Source: Paludibacter sp. 221 (GTDB lineage Bacteria > Bacteroidota > Bacteroidia > Bacteroidales > Paludibacteraceae). From it: a stretch of 34,622 bases of DNA. Below, one piece after another: positions 23,081-31,431 of this stretch. The position numbers and the translations under genes are program-made. The DNA is taken from assembly GCF_010501035.1 (NCBI RefSeq), contig NZ_QVMH01000021.1, positions 1-34,622 on the forward strand, read 5' to 3'. Below the pieces are notes generated by a model. The model ran no database searches. It had not been told where the DNA came from and was given only the letters and a program-made list of their open reading frames with translations. Every line of letters begins with the position of its first letter. Within the stretch, counting starts at the first letter, position 1.

Positions 23081-23086
23081 AGATTT

Positions 23087-24844
23087 ATGTCAACAAAAGG
23101 AACAGTAAAAGGGATTATATCCAACCTTGTAACAGTGGAGGTAGATGGTCCCGTTTCTCAAAACGAAATTTGTTACATTCAACTGGGTGACGAACGCCTT
23201 ATGGCAGAAGTACTGAAAGTAACCGGAAAGAATGTTTCAGTACAGGTGTTTGAAAGTACACGTGGTTTGAAAGTGGGTAGCGATGTGGAATTTATGGGAC
23301 ACATGCTTGAGGTGACTTTAGGTCCCGGTTTGCTGTCGCATAACTATGACGGGCTTCAAAACGACTTGGATAAACTTACGGGAGTTTTCTTGAAACGTGG
23401 TGAATATAATTTTCCGCTGGATAAAGAAAAAAAGTGGAAGTTTGTTCCCTTAGTAGAAAAAGGCTCTAAAGTAGAGGCTGCGTCGTGGCTGGGTGAGGTG
23501 GACGAAAACTTTCAGCCTCATAAAATTATGGTTCCTTTTTCGTTTCTCGGCGAGTATACCGTAAAAAGTATTGTACCCGAAGGCGAATATACTATAATGG
23601 ATACAGTAGCCGTGCTTACTGATGCCGATGGCAAAGACCACGAGGTGAATATGATTCAGAAATGGCCTGTAAAAAAGCCTATTCTGGTACATACAGAGAA
23701 ACCCCGTCCGTTTAAGCTGCTCGAAACAGGCGTACGTACTATTGATACCGCCAATCCAATAGCCGAGGGTGGTACAGGATTTATCCCGGGCCCTTTCGGA
23801 ACAGGTAAAACCGTGCTTCAACACGCTATATCAAAACAGGCGGAAGCCGATATTGTAATTATGGCGGCTTGTGGTGAGCGTGCTAACGAGGTGGTGGAGC
23901 TTTTTGTGGAGTTTCCGGAGTTGATTGACCCGCATACAGGACACAGTTTGATGGAACGTACCATCATTATTGCAAACACATCGAGTATGCCCGTAGCTTC
24001 GCGTGAGGCTTCGGTATATACAGCCATGACTATTGCGGAGTACTACCGTGCTATGGGGCTGAAGGTGCTTTTGATGGCAGACTCTACTTCGCGTTGGGCG
24101 CAGGCACTCCGTGAAATGAGTAACCGTATGGAAGAGCTACCGGGACAGGATGCTTTCCCAATGGACTTGTCGGCAACAATCGGTAACTTCTATAGCCGTG
24201 CCGGTTTCGTTTACCTGAAAAATGGCAAGACCGGTTCTATTACCTTTATCGGAACGGTATCGCCTGCGGGGGGTAACCTGAAAGAGCCTGTAACTGAAGG
24301 TACTAAGAAGGTAGCACGCTGTTTCTTTGCATTGGAGCAGGCACGCGCCGATAGTAAGCGTTATCCGGCTGTAAACCCAATCGACAGTTATTCAAAATAT
24401 ATAGAATATCCTGAGTTCGAAGAATATATTTCGGAGCTTATCTCGCCCGACTGGACGTGTAAGGTGAACGATATGAAAACCATGCTTCAACGTGGAAAAG
24501 AGGTACAGGAGCAAATCAATATCCTTGGAGATGATGGTGTTCCGGTAGATTATCACGTTACATTCTGGAAATCGGAAGTGATTGACTTTGTTATTCTTCA
24601 GCAGGATGCGTTTGATAAGATTGATGCTGTGACCCCTATCGAGCGTCAGAAATATATTCTGGACTTGGTAATGGAAATATGTAATACAGAATACGAGTTT
24701 AACGGATTCGTGGAAGTAATGGAGTATTTCAAACGCATCATTAATGTTTGCAAGCAAATGAACTATTCGGAATTTAAGTCTGACGATTTCGAAAAATATC
24801 GTAAAGAATTGGGCGAAATTCTGGAAGAAAGAAGAAAGAAATAA
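23087..24844 (+). CDS. atpA: V-type ATPase catalytic subunit A
   Basis: This catalytic subunit of the A3B3 head binds and hydrolyses (or makes) ATP. The 585-residue protein has the V-ATPase A layout. An N-terminal beta-barrel comes first. The non-homologous bulge region follows (about 115-200, KKWKFVPLVEKGSKVEAASWLGEV). The P-loop GPFGTGKT lies at 235-242 with K241 in the Walker A position. ACGERANEVVELFVEFPEL carries the catalytic Glu region, and LLMADSTSRWAQALREMSNRMEE the Walker B-like segment. Length matches the family (580-600). Synonym ntpA. It is preceded by a stuttered spacer and followed after 70 bp by subunit B. Confidence 0.97.
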   Translation: MSTKGTVKGIISNLVTVEVDGPVSQNEICYIQLGDERLMAEVLKVTGKNVSVQVFESTRGLKVGSDVEFMGHMLEVTLGPGLLSHNYDGLQNDLDKLTGVFLKRGEYNFPLDKEKKWKFVPLVEKGSKVEAASWLGEVDENFQPHKIMVPFSFLGEYTVKSIVPEGEYTIMDTVAVLTDADGKDHEVNMIQKWPVKKPILVHTEKPRPFKLLETGVRTIDTANPIAEGGTGFIPGPFGTGKTVLQHAISKQAEADIVIMAACGERANEVVELFVEFPELIDPHTGHSLMERTIIIANTSSMPVASREASVYTAMTIAEYYRAMGLKVLLMADSTSRWAQALREMSNRMEELPGQDAFPMDLSATIGNFYSRAGFVYLKNGKTGSITFIGTVSPAGGNLKEPVTEGTKKVARCFFALEQARADSKRYPAVNPIDSYSKYIEYPEFEEYISELISPDWTCKVNDMKTMLQRGKEVQEQINILGDDGVPVDYHVTFWKSEVIDFVILQQDAFDKIDAVTPIERQKYILDLVMEICNTEYEFNGFVEVMEYFKRIINVCKQMNYSEFKSDDFEKYRKELGEILEERRKK

Positions 24845-24914
24845 TTATCTAATTTATTAGCCAATAAACTTTTGTCTTGTTTCTTAGTTCTTGGCTCTTG
24901 ATTCTAAAAAAAAT
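24845..24914. repeat. Stuttered spacer between subunits A and B
   Basis: The spacer repeats TTTTGTCTTGTTTCTTAGTTCTTGGCTCTTG-like words. It is low complexity and stands in contrast to the tight coupling of D and I. It is weaker than the other stuttered spacers. Confidence 0.35.
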
Positions 24915-26234
24915 ATGGCAACAAAAGCATTTCAAAAAATCTATACAAAAATAACCCAGATTAACAAAGCAACGTGTTCGCTCCGTGCTTCGGGAATCGG
25001 GAACGATGAACTGGCTACTGTAAACGGCGAGTTGGCTCAGGTGGTAAAAATCATGGGCGACGAGGTAACTTTGCAGGTATTCGGAGGAACGGAAGGTATC
25101 CCTACCGATGCGGAAGTAATCTTTTTGGGCAAAGCTCCTTCGCTGAAAGTGAGCGACCAGTTGGCGGGACGTTTTTTCAACTCGTATGGCGACCCGATTG
25201 ACGGGGGGCCGGAAGTGGAAGGAGAAGAACGCGAAATTGGCGGCCCGTCGGTGAATCCTGTTCGCCGGAAGCAACCATCGGAACTGATTGCTACGGGTAT
25301 TGCAGGTATCGACCTGAATAACACCTTAGTATCAGGACAAAAGATACCTTTCTTTGCCGACCCTGACCAACCTTATAACCAGGTAATGGCAAATGTGGCT
25401 TTGCGTGCCGAAGCCGATAAAATTATCCTTGGAGGTATGGGGCTTACCAACGACGACTATCTGTATTTCAAGCATGTGTTTAGCAATGCGGGAGTATTAG
25501 ACCGTATTGTGAGCTTTGTAAACACAACGGAAAATCCACCTGTTGAGCGTCTTTTGATTCCTGATATGGCTTTGACTGCTGCCGAATATTTCGCAGTGGA
25601 TAAGAACGAAAAAGTGCTGGTGCTTCTTACTGATATGACCTCGTATGCGGATGCTTTGGCAATCGTATCGAACCGTATGGACCAGATTCCTTCGAAAGAC
25701 TCGATGCCTGGTTCGTTATATTCGGATTTGGCTAAGATTTATGAAAAGGCAGTGCAATTCCCCGAAGGCGGTTCTATTACCATTATTGCGGTAACAACAC
25801 TTTCGGGTGGAGATATTACGCACTCTATACCGGACAATACCGGATATATTACCGAAGGGCAATTATTCCTTCGCCGCGATACGGATATAGGTAAGGTTAT
25901 TGTGGACCCATTCCGTTCGTTATCGCGTCTGAAACAGCTTGTTACAGGGAAGAAAACCCGCGAAGACCATCCACAGGTGATGAATGCTGCTGTACGGTTA
26001 TATTCGGATGCCTCGAATGCTAAGACAAAACTGGAAAATGGTTTCGACCTGACCGACTATGACGAGCGTACGTTGGCATTTGCAAGGGAATATTCAGATA
26101 AACTACTTGCTATCGATGTAAATATTGATACTACTACGATGTTGGATGTGGCGTGGGGATTGTTTGCAGAAAACTTTAAACCATCGGAAGTAAATATCAA
26201 GCAGGAATTGGTAGACAAGTACTGGAAAAAATAA
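24915..26234 (+). CDS. atpB: V-type ATPase regulatory subunit B
   Basis: This is the non-catalytic nucleotide-binding subunit of the A3B3 head. The 439-residue protein from ATG 24915 (MATKAFQKIYTKITQI) has an N-terminal barrel. A central domain in which the P-loop is replaced by FADPDQPYNQV follows. It also has VLVLLTDMTSYADALAIVSNRMDQIPSKDSMPGSLYSDLAKIYEKA (the family signature) and ITHSIPDNTGYITEGQLFLRRD. A longer reading from TTG 24891 would add MALDSKKN but has no support. Synonym ntpB. The 295-bp gap after it is unusually long for this operon and contains repeats. Confidence 0.96.
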   Translation: MATKAFQKIYTKITQINKATCSLRASGIGNDELATVNGELAQVVKIMGDEVTLQVFGGTEGIPTDAEVIFLGKAPSLKVSDQLAGRFFNSYGDPIDGGPEVEGEEREIGGPSVNPVRRKQPSELIATGIAGIDLNNTLVSGQKIPFFADPDQPYNQVMANVALRAEADKIILGGMGLTNDDYLYFKHVFSNAGVLDRIVSFVNTTENPPVERLLIPDMALTAAEYFAVDKNEKVLVLLTDMTSYADALAIVSNRMDQIPSKDSMPGSLYSDLAKIYEKAVQFPEGGSITIIAVTTLSGGDITHSIPDNTGYITEGQLFLRRDTDIGKVIVDPFRSLSRLKQLVTGKKTREDHPQVMNAAVRLYSDASNAKTKLENGFDLTDYDERTLAFAREYSDKLLAIDVNIDTTTMLDVAWGLFAENFKPSEVNIKQELVDKYWKK

Positions 26235-26238
26235 AAAT

Positions 26239-26280
26239 ATACCCTCCAAACCTCCCTAAAGGGGGAGGCATGAGGGTTAA
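26239..26280. repeat. C-rich double hairpin repeat, family D
   Basis: The outer stem pairs ACCCTC (26241-26246) with GAGGGT (26272-26277). The inner stem pairs CCTCCC (26251-26256) with GGGAGG (26263-26268). The 12-mer CCCTCCAAACCT is shared with 11994-12005, and a partial C-rich copy lies near 26480-26495 just before the lipoprotein gene. It is just after the subunit B stop, so it may weaken read-through into the insertion. Confidence 0.6.
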
Positions 26281-26319
26281 ATGCTAAATATATTGTACGA
26301 AAATGCTCCTGTAGGGAGT

Positions 26320-26327
26320 TAAGTTTG
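26320..26327 (+). promoter_or_regulatory. Candidate internal -7 box before the lipoprotein gene
   Basis: TAAGTTTG matches TAnnTTTG about 200 nt upstream of the start at 26530. A TTG at 26293-26295 is 24 nt away, longer than the usual spacing. If real, it would let the lipoprotein and the D-I-K half be transcribed independently. Confidence 0.3.
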
Positions 26328-26354
26328 CTAATAGAAAGCTTAACAAGTTTTTTG

Positions 26355-26369
26355 GCGTGCCGTAGGTAC
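26355..26369. repeat. Dispersed repeat, family C (inverted copy of 5600-5614)
   Basis: The 15-mer GCGTGCCGTAGGTAC is the exact reverse complement of 5600-5614, here within the gap between subunits B and D. Confidence 0.6.
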
Positions 26370-26529
26370 GCGACATCTGTGCAGGAAAGTGGCTGTTTTT
26401 CAGCATGCTATTGTAATTGTATCTTAATGTTTTTGAAAAGAATAATTAGAGTTTTTCTTGAATAAAACGAAAACAGTTTCCCTCCCCTTTAAGGGCAGTT
26501 TTTAATAAAATACTTAATTTATATACTAA

Positions 26530-27291
26530 ATGAAAACGAAATTTCTCTTATTAATAGTGTCTGTAGCCTTTTTTGCGTGCCAAAGCTCAACAACGGGAAG
26601 TGATGACTTGAAAAAAATGAATTTAAACGGAAAAGTTAAATCGATGAAAGAATCACGTTATGATGCGGTTGAAAAATTTGGCGAAGCTGTACCGGATGAA
26701 GATAGTGAGCCGACGGTAGTTGTATGGCATTTTAATAAAGATGGTAATATACAGAAAGAATTTAGAGAAAAGCGTGATGATTTATTCTTATCTAAAGAGT
26801 ATATTTATGAGAAAGGAAAATTGAAAGAAATAATTGAATATGCTCAAAACGGAGAAATCAGAAGAAAAAATCTGTTTATAGATAATGAAGGTGTGATTGA
26901 AGAATTATCTTATGACAAAGATGGGAATTTGAAAGGCAAATACATAAATAAATATGATGATAAGAATAATTTAGTTGAAATTGCATCTTATGATTCGGAA
27001 GGAAATATCAACTTCAAATTTGTGTATAAATATGATGACCGAGGAAATAGAATAGAATTAAAGTCATATAGTTCTGATGGTAAGCCAATGTATATAAGTA
27101 CGAGCAAATACAATGATAAAAATTTATTGATACAATCTGAATTTACAAATGTACATTTTGATGAGTATACCCATGAAAATTATTATGAATATGTTACTTT
27201 TGATAAGCATAAAAGTTGGACAAAAAGAATCGAATATGATGAAGATTCTGCTCCTGAAGGCATAATAATAAGAGAAATAGAGTATTATTGA
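26530..27291 (+). CDS. Lipoprotein with YD/RHS-like repeats inserted in the V-ATPase operon
   Basis: The 253-residue product has a lipobox ending AFFAC (Cys17). Repeated units of about 20-25 residues follow with the pattern YDxxGNxxxxxxY(K): NKDGNIQKEF, YDKDGNLKGKYINKYDDKNNLVEIASYDSEGN, YKYDDRGNRIELKSYSSDGK. These resemble YD/RHS-type or MORN-like beta repeats of surface lipoproteins; no catalytic motif is seen. It has no known role in an ATPase, is clearly more AT-rich than the neighbouring genes, and sits behind a 295-bp repeat-filled gap. It therefore looks like an acquired gene that landed between subunits B and D. The function is unknown. Confidence 0.82.
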   Translation: MKTKFLLLIVSVAFFACQSSTTGSDDLKKMNLNGKVKSMKESRYDAVEKFGEAVPDEDSEPTVVVWHFNKDGNIQKEFREKRDDLFLSKEYIYEKGKLKEIIEYAQNGEIRRKNLFIDNEGVIEELSYDKDGNLKGKYINKYDDKNNLVEIASYDSEGNINFKFVYKYDDRGNRIELKSYSSDGKPMYISTSKYNDKNLLIQSEFTNVHFDEYTHENYYEYVTFDKHKSWTKRIEYDEDSAPEGIIIREIEYY

Positions 27292-27315
27292 TGAAAACGA
27301 TTATGAAAGTTACTT

Positions 27316-27364
27316 GCGGCTTGTAGTTGTAAGTGCTTATAACTCGTAACTTGTAACTCGTAAC
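27316..27364. repeat. Stuttered ACTCGTAAC spacer before subunit D
   Basis: The spacer reads as variants of ACTTG, TTGTAGTTGTAAGTG and ACTCGTAACTTGT, with ACTCGTAAC at 27342-27350 and again at 27356-27364. It is shared with 7760-7769 and 13982-13991. Confidence 0.6.
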
Positions 27365-27370
27365 AGACAC

Positions 27371-27979
27371 ATGGCAATAAATTTTCAATATAATAAAACC
27401 TCGCTTCAAGTTCTGGAAAAAAACCTGAAGATGCGCGTACGTACTTTACCCACCATTAAAAGTAAAGAAAGCGCGTTGCGTCTTGAGGTGAAAAGAGCCA
27501 AAGACGATATCCGTAGTTTGGAGGATAGGCTTGAGCAGCAGATTTCATCGTATGATAAGATGCTGGCCTTGTGGGGCGAGTTTGATACTACACTATTGCA
27601 GGTGAAAGATGTAAAAATGAGTATCAAAAAAATAGCGGGAGTTCGTATTCCTATTTTGGAAGGGGTTGAGTATGAAACAAAACCTTTCAGCCTGTTTAAT
27701 TCTCCGGCCTGGTTTGCCGATGGGCTTACCCAGCTTAAGGAGCTTGCACAGGTAGGTATCGAAAGGGAATTTTACAATCAGAAACTGAACTTGCTGGAAC
27801 ACGCGAGGAAAAAAACTACTCAGAAAGTAAACCTGTTCGAGAAAGTACAGATACCCGGTTACGAAGATGCAATACGGAAGATAAAACGCTTCATGGAGGA
27901 TGAAGAAAATCTTTCGAAATCGTCACAAAAAATAGTGAAATCCCGTAGGGAAAGAATGGAAATGGAGGGCGAGGCATGA
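27371..27979 (+). CDS. atpD: V-type ATPase subunit D (central rotor shaft)
   Basis: Subunit D forms the rotating shaft inside the A3B3 head. The 202-residue protein is built of two long helices: N-terminal (about 10-70, TSLQVLEKNLKMRVRTLPTIKSKESALRLEVKRAK) and C-terminal (about 125-200), with a short beta-hairpin region between. This is the antiparallel coiled-coil pattern of NtpD/AtpD. Its end overlaps the start of subunit I by 4 nt (ATGA). Its usual partner, subunit F, is not encoded in the operon. The start at 27371 follows a stuttered spacer. Confidence 0.93.
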   Translation: MAINFQYNKTSLQVLEKNLKMRVRTLPTIKSKESALRLEVKRAKDDIRSLEDRLEQQISSYDKMLALWGEFDTTLLQVKDVKMSIKKIAGVRIPILEGVEYETKPFSLFNSPAWFADGLTQLKELAQVGIEREFYNQKLNLLEHARKKTTQKVNLFEKVQIPGYEDAIRKIKRFMEDEENLSKSSQKIVKSRRERMEMEGEA

Positions 27980-29820
27980 TAGTAAAAATGAAAAAATATA
28001 CCTTTTTGGTATATCATAAGCAATATTTGGAATTCCTTGAGCGCATTAAGGAAATAGGCGTTCTGCATATTATCGAAAAGCCTGAGGGAATAGCCGAGAA
28101 TGATGCTTTGCGCGAGAAAATGCAGATAGCTTCACGCATAAAAGCAGCATTGAAGAGTTTGGAATTTAACCGCCCGAAAGACGCTGTACTTACCCCTGCC
28201 GATAAAAACAGGGATGGACTTGCGGTGCTCGAAGAAGTTGAAGATGTATTGAGCCGGAAAGAGCATTTACAGCAAAAGGTGACTCAAACAGAGAAGGAGC
28301 GTGACCGTATGGAAGTGTGGGGCGATTTTGACCACGCGCGTATCAATGAACTCCGTAAGTCGGGTTACGTTTTGAATTTTTTTGCCACTCCTTTGCGCAA
28401 GTTCGACCAGGAGTGGGAAGTGCTTTATAATGCTTTTGAGGTCGACCGCGTTGGTAGTACTGTATATTTTGTTACGGTAACCCGTCCGGGCGAGAAAATA
28501 GAAATAGATGCCGACCATATAACGCTTTCGGAGAAAACAGCCCGCGAGCTGGATGTTGATATTGTGAATCTCCGCTCGCAACTGGAGAAAGCTAATGAAG
28601 AAATTAAGAGCAGGGCGATATCGGATTATAATACATTGAAAGAAGCAGAGGTGGATGTACTGACCGCTGTTGCTTTTGATAAAGTTGTTTTAAATACACA
28701 TTCCGAGGCCGACGATAGGGTTAAACTTATCGAGGGCTGGTGTCCCGAGGGTTCGGAAGAAGAATTGAATAATTATCTGGAATCGACAGATGTGTATTAT
28801 GAAACAGCACTGCCAACCGAAACGGATAAAGTGCCTATTAAGCTGAAAAATAATAAGTTTACAAAAATGTTCGAGTTTATCGGCGAGCTATACGATTTGC
28901 CGAATTATCACGAGCGTGACCTTACACCTTATTTTGCTCCGTTTTACGTAATTTTCTTCGGCTTCTGTTTAGGAGATGCGGGTTATGGGCTTCTATTTTT
29001 GTTGTTAGGTTTGTTTGCCCGTATGAAAATGAAAAATCCGGTTTTCAAATCGGTAATGTCATTGGTGGCAGTGTTAGGAGGGGTTACTGTTTTGGTAGGG
29101 CTTTTGTGTGGTACTGTCTTCGGAATTTCGTTGATAGATTCGCCGGTGCCTTGGCTACAGAAATTTCAAGCATATATGCTCGACTCAGACAAACTGTTCT
29201 ACAATGCTCTTATATTGGGGGTAGTGCAGATATTGTTCGGGATGATACTGAAATGGACAGGCGAGATAAAACGTACAGGTTTTGCTTCATCGCTTCCTAC
29301 TTTAGGTTGGTTGTTGATTTTAATGGGCTGTGGAGGCACATTGGCTTTGTCTACTTTCGATATTGTTTCGGCCGAATTCGCTAAATGGGGATATATCGTA
29401 TTTGGAAGTTTGGGCGGGCTTTGTGTGTTCCTGCTGAACAATCTGAAGCGCAACCCATTGATAAACGTCGGCTCAGGGTTGTGGGATACATACAATATGG
29501 TTACGGGCTTGCTGGGTGATGTTCTTTCTTACATCCGTCTTTTTGCCCTTGGGCTTTCGGGTGGTGTAATGGGCTTTGTGTTCAACGATTTAGGTCTGAG
29601 CATGGGCGAGAGTATCGGTATTCCGGTGGTAAGCCAGTTGGTCACAGTATTTATCTTGCTGTTTGGGCATGGTATCAATATATTTATTGCAGCTTTAGGC
29701 TCGTTTGTACACCCTATGCGCCTTACCTTTGTTGAGTTTTATAAAAATGCAGGGTTCGAAGGCGGTGGAAAAAAATACAGGCCTTTTGCTAAATACGAGG
29801 AAGAAACTAAAGTGCTGTAA
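27976..29820 (+). CDS. atpI: V-type ATPase subunit I (membrane stator, a-subunit)
   Basis: The 614-residue protein has a soluble N-terminal half (about 1-320) with coiled-coil stretches that meets the peripheral stalk. A C-terminal membrane half of 7-8 helices begins at PYFAPFYVIFFGFCLGDAGYGLLFLLL. The conserved ion-path arginine is R521 in SYIRLFALGLSGG. GHGINIFIAALGSFVHPMRLTFVEFYKNAGFEGGGKKYRPF is the typical C-terminal signature. Length is normal (600-660). It overlaps D by 4 nt, implying coupled translation. Synonym ntpI. With K it forms the ion channel. Confidence 0.95.
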   Translation: MIVKMKKYTFLVYHKQYLEFLERIKEIGVLHIIEKPEGIAENDALREKMQIASRIKAALKSLEFNRPKDAVLTPADKNRDGLAVLEEVEDVLSRKEHLQQKVTQTEKERDRMEVWGDFDHARINELRKSGYVLNFFATPLRKFDQEWEVLYNAFEVDRVGSTVYFVTVTRPGEKIEIDADHITLSEKTARELDVDIVNLRSQLEKANEEIKSRAISDYNTLKEAEVDVLTAVAFDKVVLNTHSEADDRVKLIEGWCPEGSEEELNNYLESTDVYYETALPTETDKVPIKLKNNKFTKMFEFIGELYDLPNYHERDLTPYFAPFYVIFFGFCLGDAGYGLLFLLLGLFARMKMKNPVFKSVMSLVAVLGGVTVLVGLLCGTVFGISLIDSPVPWLQKFQAYMLDSDKLFYNALILGVVQILFGMILKWTGEIKRTGFASSLPTLGWLLILMGCGGTLALSTFDIVSAEFAKWGYIVFGSLGGLCVFLLNNLKRNPLINVGSGLWDTYNMVTGLLGDVLSYIRLFALGLSGGVMGFVFNDLGLSMGESIGIPVVSQLVTVFILLFGHGINIFIAALGSFVHPMRLTFVEFYKNAGFEGGGKKYRPFAKYEEETKVL

Positions 29821-29821
29821 T

Positions 29822-29860
29822 TTAGTTGTAAGTAACTAGATACTAGTGATTAGTAATGGT
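29822..29860. repeat. Stuttered GTAACTAG/TAGTGATTAG spacer between I and K
   Basis: The spacer contains near-repeats such as TAGTTGTAAGTAACTAG and ACTAGTGATTAGTAATGG. It is followed by a weak hairpin (AGCCTG at about 29899-29904 with CAGGTT) before the subunit K start. Confidence 0.45.
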
Positions 29861-29947
29861 TTTGGTAGTATTTAATTCTTATCGGGATACTCTTAATATA
29901 GCCTGTTAGTGGCAGGTTTTAAATTGAAGAAAATAAATAATAAATAA

Positions 29948-30415
<468 letters not shown>

Positions 30416-30442
30416 TCCCGAAATAAAAACTTATAACAAAAG

Positions 30443-30476
30443 AGCTCAAACACCATTTTCCGTTTGGGCTTTTTTG
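30443..30476 (+). terminator. Terminator of the V-ATPase operon
   Basis: AGCTCAAAC (30443-30451) pairs with GTTTGGGCT (30462-30470), nine pairs with one G.U. It has a 10-nt loop and a T-run to 30476, and starts 28 nt after the subunit K stop. Confidence 0.85.
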
Positions 30477-30478
30477 GT

Positions 30479-30509
30479 TTTGATTTTATGGTTAAAATAA
30501 TTACTTTTG
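30479..30509 (+). promoter_or_regulatory. Promoter of the LytM-like/dxr unit
   Basis: TTTG (30479-30482), a 19-nt spacer and TACTTTTG (30502-30509) match the Bacteroidota consensus. The -33 box follows the V-ATPase terminator by only 2 nt. The expected leader is about 25 nt. Confidence 0.75.
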
Positions 30510-30540
30510 TAGTTACGCAAAAAATGAAATTAATATACTG

Positions 30541-31416
30541 ATGGGGAAGAAGAAAGATAAAAGCGACAAACCTTTTTTTCAGAAAATGCGGTTCCGGTAC
30601 CGCATCTCGGTTATGGACGAGAATAGTCTGGAAGAAAAGACATTTTTTCGCTTGTCCCGTTTTTCTGTTTTCCTTTATTTATGCTCATTTGTAGTTATAA
30701 CTTTTGCCATTCTTACCGTACTTATTTTTACCACCCCTATACGTTATTATCTGCCCGGATATGGCGACGAAGGTAACCGCGAAATGGTTATTGCAGAATC
30801 CATGCGTGCCGATTCGCTCCAAAAGCAGATGAACCTGCAAATGGAATACCTTACTATTGTGAAGAATATAATAGCAGGCGATATAGAGCCTACGGAGGTT
30901 GTTCCGCTTGATTCCTTTGTTTTTTTAGACAAACAGAACGCTGCTTCATTATTGAATAAATCGCAACGGGAAATTGACTTTGTAAACCGTTTTGAAGAAG
31001 AGGAAAAGTATAACCTCTCCACTATTCAGGCACGCTCCAATGACAATACCTTTGTGTTTTTTCCTCCTGTAAGTGGGGTTATTTCTGAAAAATATAATGC
31101 AGCCGAACAGCGGTATGGTATTTCGTTCGTAACATCGTCGAACCAAAATGTGCTGAGTGTATTGGACGGTACCGTTGTATATGCCGATTACAGTTTTCAG
31201 TGGGGGTGGATTATTCAGGTTCAGCACGAAAGAAATTATCTTTCGGTATATAAGAATAATGTCCGCTTGCTGAAAAAGGTGGGCGATATTGTGCGTGCCG
31301 GCGAGAGTATAGCTATAACGGGCAGCTCTCAGAAAGACGATAAGGATAAGAATTTCTATTTCGAGCTGTGGAGCCAAGGAAATGCTGTAAATCCCGAAGA
31401 TGTGATTATTTTTTAA
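30541..31416 (+). CDS. Membrane-anchored LytM/M23-domain protein with degenerate zinc site
   Basis: The 291-residue protein has a basic cytoplasmic N-terminus, one transmembrane helix (about 41-63, FLYLCSFVVITFAILTVLIF), a helical linker (about 85-165) and a C-terminal LytM-like fold (about 180-290). The fold has PVSGVISEKY, VLDGTVVYAD, GWIIQVQHERNYLSVYKN and VGDIVRAGESIAITGSS. The zinc motifs are lost: HxGxD reads as RYGISF and HxHFEL reads as NFYFEL. It is therefore probably not a peptidase but a structural or activator protein, as EnvC and NlpD are for amidases. It lies 15 nt upstream of dxr and shares its transcript. Confidence 0.88.
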   Translation: MGKKKDKSDKPFFQKMRFRYRISVMDENSLEEKTFFRLSRFSVFLYLCSFVVITFAILTVLIFTTPIRYYLPGYGDEGNREMVIAESMRADSLQKQMNLQMEYLTIVKNIIAGDIEPTEVVPLDSFVFLDKQNAASLLNKSQREIDFVNRFEEEEKYNLSTIQARSNDNTFVFFPPVSGVISEKYNAAEQRYGISFVTSSNQNVLSVLDGTVVYADYSFQWGWIIQVQHERNYLSVYKNNVRLLKKVGDIVRAGESIAITGSSQKDDKDKNFYFELWSQGNAVNPEDVIIF

Positions 31417-31431
31417 CGCTATAAGGATAGG

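Noticed and set aside
24891-24914. TTG start for subunit B
   Set aside because: The extra eight residues have no family support and fall in low-complexity spacer; ATG 24915 gives the usual N-terminus.
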